Shown: piece by piece, positions 1-4,676 of the stretch
How the letters are laid out: the number at the start of each line of letters is the position of its first letter
Numbering within the stretch: the stretch's first letter is position 1
DNA from: a bacterium
Lineage (GTDB): Bacteria > Patescibacteriota > Microgenomatia > Daviesbacterales > UBA10151
Assembly (NCBI GenBank): GCA_027364775.1
Contig: DAHXOS010000034.1
Coordinates: 1-5,837 of the forward strand
Length of the DNA: 5,837 nucleotides
Reading direction: 5' to 3'
Position numbers and translations under genes: made by a program
The notes under the pieces: generated by a model
The model's database searches: none
What the model was told of the DNA's origin: nothing
The model's input: only the letters and a program-made list of their open reading frames with translations

Positions 1-2483
1 TTTTGGGTACTTTTAGGAAAAAAGTTATTTATAAAAGTGTACAAATCCCCAAAATCGCTTTCAGGAATACCTTGGGTAAGAATCTGAGCAAATGAGCGTT
101 GGATTTCTCCTCCCGCAATCAAGCTAATGACTGAATTTCCAAATAATAAATTAGTATCTAAATAATTTTTACCAGCTAAACTGTCTCTTAGTTGATGGAA
201 TTTATTTACAAAATCATTCGTATACTCATCAAGTAATTGACCGATATTAGAAAATTCAGACTGTGCTTGCTTCTCAATTAAAGATTTAATAAAAGGCATT
301 GCAAAAAATGCTGGATAATTTTTAATTCCTATTGTATTAAAAAAATCAGTTTCTCCTATTGAATTCTTACCCAAAAATACAAACTGCTGAAACTGGCTCT
401 CTAGCCATAGCATTGGCGCACAAAGATTTATTAATTCGATTCTTGACAATTGGTCTACATTCAGTCCGCTTTCTAACATTGATTTGGACATGTATTGATA
501 GAATTCATCTCCATCTCGTTTAAATAGGGTTAAACCACAAAGTAGCCTTAAGTTGAATTTCATTATCTCTGGAATTAATGCATTTGATCCTTCTGGTGCA
601 GGATGGTAACTATCTTGGTAAGGGTAAGAACTACCCTTTAAATATTCGGATAGTAAAACTTGAGAGTTTAGGTTACTTTGCCCAATTTTTTGAAATATAT
701 AGTCTAGGTATTCTACCCTTTGAGAATCTTCAAAATCTTGTTTACTAAAGGATGCTTGTAAAAGTTTGATCAAATTATTAAAATTTTTTACCATAGTGAC
801 ATCTTTTAATTCCGGGTTCGTTAACAAGGTAAAGAATTCATCAATTTCCTTGTAGCCAGCATTCTTATCTTCAAGCTCAAATACTTTTTTTATACTTTCG
901 GCAACGATATTCCGATTTCTCTGGCTAAATTTTAAATCTTTCCCTGCTTCCCAGATATGGGTATATCGTTCTATATTGATAAGGCCTATTAAGTAATTAG
1001 GGTCAAGAGCTATCTGGCGATCTTTAATTTCTTGGAAGAACTCAGTCATTTGGATAGGATCCAAATCCGTCCCAGCCTCAGCAGATAATTTTAAAAACGT
1101 CCTTTGAAGATATCGCATAAAAACCTGCGTAAGAACAGGGTCTTTTACACCTACCGGATGAAATTCCCCCCCAGTTTTAGAAAGGATTTCACTAGCATGT
1201 AGAAGATCCTCTCGAGTTACAGGGATACCATTTCTCCTTTCAAAATCTTGGTCATAAATATAGTTAGACATTAACTCTGTAACTATTCGTATGGGGTAAT
1301 GGTTAAATTTAAAGCCAAAGCCATATTCTCGAGCAAAAACTATCTGATACATTTGTCTACTAATGTCACTATTTTCAAATCTATCAAGTTCAGATACTAT
1401 ATCAATAAGATCCTGAGGTTTTTCAAAATAATCTAACTCAACCTTGCTTAGAGAATTTTTTTCTCTTAGACAGATCATGAATAATTTACGAGCAGGCTCA
1501 CTTAATCCTGCTTCTGTTAACCGCTCATCAATTAATTTATTGACTTTTCTAATTGCTTTGGCAGTTGCTTCCTTATAACTACCAACTTTCAATTCCTTCC
1601 TAACTTCTTCTAAATCATAAGGGTGAAGTTTCTTGATAATTTGTTCAAATTTACTAGCGACAGGCTTTTTTAATTCTTCATAGGCTATTTCTAAATTAGT
1701 TTTCTCCACTTTTCCTTTTAAATTATCAGCTAAGGAGGTTAAAGAAACATCACTGGTAGTGTAGTTAACACCAAAATGTGCACTATAGCTTTGCGATGCT
1801 CTAGCTAAACCAGATTGGTGATAGGTTCCCCGATGAACTCCCTGGATTTTTTCGATTGCTGAAGCAAAAGCCAAACTGTTATATCCAGATTTTTCCAGTA
1901 ATCTTGGTGCATAAAGATCACAAGCTTCCTCATGCACCCAGTTTACAGCAAATTTTGATCCTGCTGGATCTAAACTATGGATGTAGGTCTTGAAAATTAG
2001 ATGACCGAGCTCATGAGCTAAACCCCCAGCTAGTTCATCATCAAAATGCAATTGGTTTATTAGAGATTGAGAGACAAAGATAGTCCCATCCGGGGTAACA
2101 AATGCATCTGAGGTTTGCCCTTTTTGCATAATAACAACTCTTGTCTCTATTCCAGAATCTGCGGTCATCCGGTCTACTATTTGTTGGAGGGTTTGAGTCC
2201 TTGCGGTGTTTACCTCTAATTTCCTAGTTTTAGAAAGATAAACAAACTCATTTTCTAAGTTTTTGTTAATACTTGCCTCTAGCCTCGCGTCATTGGACAT
2301 CTCGATTTTTTTAAGAGGACTTAAAACAGTTAAGCCTGATTGTTCATGGAATTCATCATCAGCTTCTTGAGGAGCAATTATATCCTTTGTTTTTTCAAAT
2401 CTTGCTTTAACCTTATCTAATTTAGCCAATTCTTCAGCAAAAAATACGGTTTCCGGAGCTATACCATGAGATTCTATAGCCAT
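1..2483 (-). CDS. Very large M48-like zinc metallopeptidase, C-terminus beyond window
   Basis: I translated the minus strand codon by codon from ATG at 2481-2483; it stays open for 827 codons to the left edge, so the 3' end is missing. There is no signal peptide or membrane segment, so a cytoplasmic protein is inferred. Residues 125-161 read like a peptidase M48 core: SDAFVTPDGTIFVSQ (125-139), DDELAGGLAHELGH (148-161), with zinc ligands H157 and H161 and catalytic E158 at 2001-2015. The third ligand is probably E185 in HEEACD (184-189), which fits the M48 E-x-x-A/C-D pattern followed by LYAPRLLEKSGYN. Family members cleave proteins or peptides; no substrate can be named here. Residues from about 220 to 827 are polar, helix-rich and not recognised. 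Most M48 enzymes are about 250-500 residues, so this is unusually long. The 24-residue gap from H161 to E185 is short for M48 and recalls M78 (ImmA/IrrE), a less likely alternative. ATG 2483 is chosen because the next in-frame Met is residue 62. No Shine-Dalgarno is visible. Confidence 0.85.
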   Translation of the reverse strand, partial: MAIESHGIAPETVFFAEELAKLDKVKARFEKTKDIIAPQEADDEFHEQSGLTVLSPLKKIEMSNDARLEASINKNLENEFVYLSKTRKLEVNTARTQTLQQIVDRMTADSGIETRVVIMQKGQTSDAFVTPDGTIFVSQSLINQLHFDDELAGGLAHELGHLIFKTYIHSLDPAGSKFAVNWVHEEACDLYAPRLLEKSGYNSLAFASAIEKIQGVHRGTYHQSGLARASQSYSAHFGVNYTTSDVSLTSLADNLKGKVEKTNLEIAYEELKKPVASKFEQIIKKLHPYDLEEVRKELKVGSYKEATAKAIRKVNKLIDERLTEAGLSEPARKLFMICLREKNSLSKVELDYFEKPQDLIDIVSELDRFENSDISRQMYQIVFAREYGFGFKFNHYPIRIVTELMSNYIYDQDFERRNGIPVTREDLLHASEILSKTGGEFHPVGVKDPVLTQVFMRYLQRTFLKLSAEAGTDLDPIQMTEFFQEIKDRQIALDPNYLIGLINIERYTHIWEAGKDLKFSQRNRNIVAESIKKVFELEDKNAGYKEIDEFFTLLTNPELKDVTMVKNFNNLIKLLQASFSKQDFEDSQRVEYLDYIFQKIGQSNLNSQVLLSEYLKGSSYPYQDSYHPAPEGSNALIPEIMKFNLRLLCGLTLFKRDGDEFYQYMSKSMLESGLNVDQLSRIELINLCAPMLWLESQFQQFVFLGKNSIGETDFFNTIGIKNYPAFFAMPFIKSLIEKQAQSEFSNIGQLLDEYTNDFVNKFHQLRDSLAGKNYLDTNLLFGNSVISLIAGGEIQRSFAQILTQGIPESDFGDLYTFINNFFPKSTQ

Positions 2484-2598
2484 ACTTTATTCTAGCAGAG
2501 ATGAGACTTTATATAAAACTGCCTATTCAGTATTAGAGAAAGGTTTTGATCTAGATATAGCTTTAACAATTTTAATGGACTGTCTAACTAAGGGATAG
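2470..2598 (+). pseudogene. Startless 42-codon reading-frame remnant
   Basis: Between a TGA at 2467-2469 and a TAG at 2596-2598 the plus strand is open for 42 codons. The translation has a protein-like mix: SRDETLYKTAYSVLEKGF, then DLDIALTILMDCLTKG. It has no ATG, GTG or TTG before a late internal ATG at 2572, and its 5' end overlaps the divergent M48 start by 14 nt. It may be the tail of a gene cut off by rearrangement, or chance. I recognise no family. Confidence 0.22.
2489..2517 (-). promoter_or_regulatory. Possible promoter of the M48 gene, leaderless
   Basis: On the minus strand TAGAAT (2494-2489, 5 of 6 to the -10 consensus) lies 5 nt before the ATG at 2483. A weak TTTATA (2517-2512, 4 of 6 to the -35 consensus) sits 17 nt upstream of it. 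Transcription would begin at or next to the A of the start codon, which agrees with the missing ribosome binding site. This rests on pattern matching in AT-rich DNA only. Confidence 0.4.
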
Positions 2599-2609
2599 GT
2601 TTTTATTTC

Positions 2610-2622
2610 GAGCTAATCACCC
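2610..2622 (-). repeat. Short copy of a tRNA 5' end
   Basis: On the minus strand these 13 bases (GGGTGATTAGCTC) match the first 13 bases of the neighbouring tRNA-Ile (GGGCAATTAGCTC) at 11 positions. Nothing tRNA-like follows: the sequence runs into GAAATAAAAACC. It looks like a leftover of a third tRNA gene in the same orientation, although so short a match could be chance. Confidence 0.35.
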
Positions 2623-2646
2623 TTGTTGGGTCTAAACCTCCAACAA
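2623..2646. repeat. Inverted repeat just beyond the tRNA-Ile 3' end
   Basis: TTGTTGG (2623-2629) and CCAACAA (2640-2646) form a perfect 7-bp stem with a 10-nt loop, starting 3 nt past the tRNA discriminator base on the minus strand. No T-run follows on the minus strand (GGGTGATTAGC), so it is not a classical intrinsic terminator. It may still act as a 3' end or processing structure for the tRNA transcript. Confidence 0.45.
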
Positions 2647-2649
2647 ATG

Positions 2650-2721
2650 TGGGCAATAATGGGATCGAACCATTGACCTCGTCTTTATCAGAGACGCGCT
2701 CTACCACTGAGCTAATTGCCC
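2650..2721 (-). tRNA. tRNA-Ile (anticodon GAU)
   Basis: The minus strand folds as a complete cloverleaf of 72 nt. The acceptor stem is GGGCAAT (2721-2715) with ATTGCCC (2657-2651). The D stem is GCTC/GAGC with the short GG-containing loop AGTGGTA. The anticodon stem is CGTCT/AGACG around the loop CTGATAA, placing GAT at positions 34-36. The variable loop is AGGTC and the T arm AATGG-TTCGATC-CCATT. All four stems pair perfectly. The discriminator is A (2650) and the next bases are CAT, so the CCA tail is not encoded and must be added by a CCA-adding enzyme. GAU reads AUC and AUU. It is read leftwards, towards the M48 gene, and a degenerate tRNA-like copy lies upstream of it. Confidence 0.95.
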
Positions 2722-2742
2722 TTAATAACTTACGCCTTCAGC

Positions 2743-2850
2743 AGCGCTCTTCCTGGGTTAACAATATCAAAAGTCGTTGGCTTTGCAACTTTAATTGTAG
2801 TTAACTTCTTAAAGCTGAACGCTTTAACCCACTGAGCTACTAATTGCGCT
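2743..2850 (-). pseudogene. Degenerate tRNA 5' half with a long structured tail
   Basis: The minus strand from 2850 starts like a tRNA: AGCGCAATTAGTAGCTCAG, then TGGGTTAAAGCG. It shares the CAATTAG...CTCAGTGG pattern of the tRNA-Ile about 130 nt downstream, with an extra TAG. No matching T arm (GGTTCRANNCC) or acceptor 3' strand (ATTGCGC) follows, and the D stem GCTC/AAGC has a mismatch, so it is not a working tRNA. Instead the region is rich in inverted repeats. AGCGC/GCGCT joins the two ends (2846-2850 with 2743-2747). TGGGTTAA pairs with TTAACCCA (2754-2761 with 2824-2831). A local 7-bp hairpin TTAAAGC-GTTCA-GCTTTAA occupies 2809-2827 and competes with that pairing. Two GTTAAC sites (2757-2762, 2800-2805) enclose another stem. 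It is either a decayed duplicate or a small structured RNA derived from a tRNA. Confidence 0.4.
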
Positions 2851-2855
2851 ATTTT

Positions 2856-2874
2856 CGAAGCCTAAATGGCTTCG
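2856..2874. repeat. Perfect 7-bp hairpin with 5-nt loop
   Basis: CGAAGCC (2856-2862) and GGCTTCG (2868-2874) pair perfectly around TAAAT. The hairpin ends 5 nt upstream of the tRNA-like remnant as read on the minus strand. Neither side carries a run of T after the stem, so terminator function is doubtful. Confidence 0.5.
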
Positions 2875-2969
2875 GCTGAATACCAAGTTTAAAATATTAC
2901 TGCAGCTTGGTGAATTCTTAGCTATTCTATCATTTTATATCTAAATTTACACTAGTTAGCAGCTTTAAG
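2875..2969. other. Non-coding stretch upstream of the cysteine-rich gene
   Basis: This is AT-rich DNA with no open frame that I can support. The only structure seen is a 6-bp inverted repeat, ACCAAG (2882-2887) and CTTGGT (2906-2911), with an 18-nt spacer. It separates the leftward tRNA cluster from the rightward genes. Confidence 0.4.
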
Positions 2970-2998
2970 TTGTCACTTTTCCACTTATGATTTAAGAT
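2970..2998 (+). promoter_or_regulatory. Possible promoter of the cysteine-rich gene, leaderless
   Basis: TTGTCA (2970-2975, 5 of 6 to the -35 consensus) and TAAGAT (2993-2998, 4 of 6 to the -10 consensus) are 17 bp apart. The -10 ends 6 nt before the GTG start at 3005, so the transcript would begin at or within a base or two of the start codon. No Shine-Dalgarno is present, which fits a leaderless mRNA. Confidence 0.5.
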
Positions 2999-3004
2999 AA
3001 AGCT

Positions 3005-3394
3005 GTGTATAAAAAGACTGCCGTAGATGCTTCGGTTTCTAAAATTCGTTTTTTAATTATTACTGTATTTTTATTAATTTTTATCTTTGGAATTTTTTAT
3101 TTTCTAAATAAAGCTGAGTTAAAAGTAAAAAATAAAACCGCAGGTATTAATTCATTTGAAGAGTGTAAGAAAGCCGGTCAGCCTGTAATGGAATCTTATC
3201 CCAGAAAATGCGCGGTCAACGGCAAAACTTTTACCGAAAATTTAAGTCAGGATCAGATAAATCAATTGAGCCCTAGACCGGAGGATCAATTAAAAAATTT
3301 CTGTGGGGATGGGATTTGCCAGCAGGTTGCATGTTTGGCTATCGGTTGCCCTAAGCCTGAAACTAAAGAGTCTTGCCCCAAGGATTGTAAATAA
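3005..3394 (+). CDS. Membrane-anchored eight-cysteine extracytoplasmic protein
   Basis: This is a 129-residue protein of unknown function. The short N-terminus has lysines 3-4 and K13/R15, followed by one membrane helix (about 16-34, very Phe/Ile/Leu rich). This predicts the C-terminal part outside the cell, held by a signal anchor; there is no lipobox cysteine. The outer part has eight cysteines: C54, C69, C100, C105, C110, C115, C124 and C128. Two motifs are visible. SFEECKKAGQPVMESYPRKC (50-69) with NGKTF after it is a short module I associate with small secreted proteins of candidate-phyla bacteria. CGDGIC (100-105) with ETKESCPKDC (119-128) resembles the CGDGxC...CPxDC repeat of surface proteins. 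The even cysteine count suggests disulphides. The GTG start at 3005 is chosen because it directly follows a promoter-like element and precedes the positive charges and helix. It stands alone, 114 bp before the next gene. Confidence 0.85.
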   Translation: MYKKTAVDASVSKIRFLIITVFLLIFIFGIFYFLNKAELKVKNKTAGINSFEECKKAGQPVMESYPRKCAVNGKTFTENLSQDQINQLSPRPEDQLKNFCGDGICQQVACLAIGCPKPETKESCPKDCK

Positions 3395-3508
3395 TTACTC
3401 CTATTGCTTTTTGAAATTGGCTTTGATAATGTCAAGGTATCTTAGGACTTATGCGTAACTGCCCTCAAAAATTGGACGCTAGTTGTAGAGAGGGGGTGAA
3501 TTAACTAA
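3395..3508 (+). other. Intergenic gap, no clear terminator or promoter
   Basis: I found no strong hairpin after the TAA at 3392-3394. TTGATA (3423-3428) could serve as a -35 box, but at 17 bp spacing only GACTTA follows, which is poor. The only convincing element is the ribosome binding site at its right end. Confidence 0.3.
3491..3498 (+). promoter_or_regulatory. Shine-Dalgarno site of the TM-helix gene
   Basis: AGGGGGTG lies 10 nt before ATG 3509 and, with the A that follows, differs from AGGAGGTGA at one base. It is the only good ribosome binding site in the window and supports ATG 3509 as the start. Confidence 0.65.
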
Positions 3509-4273
3509 ATGCAAGATTTAGGATACACAGTTTCTAGTACTATTACCGGTGCTATTACTGTATTGATTTCTTATATCCCACGTTTTTTAGGAGGTTTAGT
3601 AATCCTTTTGGTTGGATTGGTAGTTGCCTCAGCTTTAAAGGAGATAGTAGAGAGACTTTTTAGATACCTGAATTTAGACAGATGGTTTGGTAGAGCAAAC
3701 TTGGGTAAATTAGTAAAAGTAGGTGATTGGCCTGCAATACTCGCCGAAGTGGTTAGATGGGCAGTAGTAATCTTATTTTTGATTCCGGCAGTAGATGCTT
3801 GGGGATTACCACAAGTTACTAATGTATTAAATGAGCTTTTGCTTTATATCCCTAATGTTTTTGTAGCAGTAATTGTTGGATTTGTAGGACTAGTTCTAGC
3901 AAATCTAGCAGCGCAAGTTGTTAGAACTGCTGCAGAAGGGATGGGATCAACCGGCGCAGATTTATTATCAACTGTTGCTAGATATGCAATAGTCTTCTTT
4001 ACAGCTTTGGTAGTATTAAACCAGCTTGGAGTGGCCCAAGATCTAATCAGAATTCTATTTACCGGAATTGTGGCAATGCTGGCTTTGGCCGGTGGTTTGG
4101 CTTTTGGTTTGGGTGGCCAAGAAAGGGCTAAAAGAACTTTGGATGGTTTAAACCAGAAGATTAAGGAAGAAAGACCAAAGATTGAGGAAAGGTTAAGACA
4201 AGCCTCAGAAGTTAGGAGTGGAAATAAGCCCAACCCTTCTTCTAATAATAAAAAAAGAGGGGGTAGAGGATAA
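3509..4273 (+). CDS. Conserved-TM-helix membrane protein, MscS-related
   Basis: A 254-residue integral membrane protein with about five hydrophobic segments (roughly 12-42, 77-97, 112-138, 156-172, 180-203) and a charged cytoplasmic tail (205-254) rich in Lys, Arg and Glu that ends in a basic KKRGGRG. The segment YIPRFLGGLVILLVGLVVA (22-40) recurs as YIPNVFVAVIVGFVGLVLA (113-131). The following parts also correspond (LAEVVRWAVVILF near 78, LLSTVARYAIVFF near 152), so the protein is an internal duplication. The end of the last helix, LAGGLAFGLGGQERAKRTLD (193-212), is typical of the 'conserved TM helix' family, which is related to the pore helix of small mechanosensitive channels. The beta domain that follows the pore in MscS is absent. 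A pore or channel-like role is plausible but inferred; it could be structural. The start has a good Shine-Dalgarno. A hairpin follows the TAA. Confidence 0.88.
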   Translation: MQDLGYTVSSTITGAITVLISYIPRFLGGLVILLVGLVVASALKEIVERLFRYLNLDRWFGRANLGKLVKVGDWPAILAEVVRWAVVILFLIPAVDAWGLPQVTNVLNELLLYIPNVFVAVIVGFVGLVLANLAAQVVRTAAEGMGSTGADLLSTVARYAIVFFTALVVLNQLGVAQDLIRILFTGIVAMLALAGGLAFGLGGQERAKRTLDGLNQKIKEERPKIEERLRQASEVRSGNKPNPSSNNKKRGGRG

Positions 4274-4295
4274 AAGCTTTTTTTAAGTTTTAAAT

Positions 4296-4337
4296 ACTTG
4301 GCAGCACTGCCCCTGCCAAGTTAAATTATTTTTTATT
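4296..4337 (+). terminator. Hairpin plus T-rich tract between TM-helix gene and purA
   Basis: ACTTGGCAG (4296-4304) and CTGCCAAGT (4313-4321) form a perfect 9-bp stem with an 8-nt loop, CACTGCCC. The tract TAAATTATTTTTTATT follows and ends at the purA ATG (4338). This fits an intrinsic terminator for the upstream gene, although the T-run starts a few bases late. Because it abuts the purA start, it could alternatively be an attenuator or an operator for purA. A second, weaker pairing (GGCA with TGCC inside the loop region) competes with the main stem. Confidence 0.6.
4298..4326 (+). promoter_or_regulatory. Possible purA promoter inside the hairpin
   Basis: TTGGCA (4298-4303, 5 of 6 to the -35 consensus) lies in the left arm of the inverted repeat. 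TTAAAT (4321-4326, 4 of 6 to the -10 consensus) starts at the last base of the right arm, 17 bp later. Transcription would start around 4333, giving a leader of only a few bases. No Shine-Dalgarno precedes the purA ATG, which fits. Confidence 0.35.
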
Positions 4338-4652
4338 ATGAGTCAAAAAGAAGCAAGTATTATTGCAGTTGTTGGTGCTAAATGGGGAGATGAAGGTAAG
4401 GGTAAAGTTGTAAATTGGTTAGCCGAAAGACAAGGCACAGATTTAGTAGTTAGATCTCAAGGAGGGCCTAATGCAGGACACTCGGTAGTGACCGATAATG
4501 GGGAAGAATATGCTTTGCATGGAATACCTTCAGGTATTTTAAATCCTGATGTAAAAAATTTAATTGCTGCAGGTTGTTTGGTTAATCCAGCAACTTTAAT
4601 TAAAGAAATAGCCGGGTTAGAGGCCAGAGGAGTAAATGTTAGTAACCTTTAG
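4338..4652 (+). CDS. purA: PurA N-terminal part, up to the internal stop
   Basis: These 104 residues carry the nucleotide-binding half of adenylosuccinate synthetase. The GTP-binding glycine-rich loop is GAKWGDEGKGK (13-23), with D18 equivalent to the catalytic Asp13 of E. coli PurA. GGPNAGHS (42-49) holds H48, the equivalent of catalytic His41. IPSGIL (63-68) and the helix ending in LEARGVNVSNL follow. The chain stops before the conserved RAHLI strand and the IMP-binding IGTT loop, so alone it cannot be an active enzyme. ATG 4338 is the only sensible start; it sits nine residues ahead of the first beta strand, IIAVVG. It has no Shine-Dalgarno. Confidence 0.85.
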   Translation: MSQKEASIIAVVGAKWGDEGKGKVVNWLAERQGTDLVVRSQGGPNAGHSVVTDNGEEYALHGIPSGILNPDVKNLIAAGCLVNPATLIKEIAGLEARGVNVSNL

Positions 4653-4676
4653 TTAAGTCCTAGGGCCCATCTGATT

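Noticed and set aside
2743..2850. A functional tRNA with an intron in the minus-strand tRNA-like segment
   Set aside because: No T arm and no acceptor strand matching the 5' end can be found downstream, and the candidate anticodon stem does not pair.
2856..2874. Intrinsic terminator at the 7-bp hairpin
   Set aside because: No T-run follows the stem on either strand, so only an inverted repeat is claimed.
3423..3451. Promoter for the TM-helix gene starting with TTGATA
   Set aside because: The -10 position at 17 bp spacing reads GACTTA, a poor match, and alternative spacings are no better.
3844..4233. Minus-strand open frame of 129 codons inside the TM-helix gene
   Set aside because: It lies wholly within a well-supported plus-strand membrane protein gene and its translation looks like the antisense of that gene, with no motif of its own.
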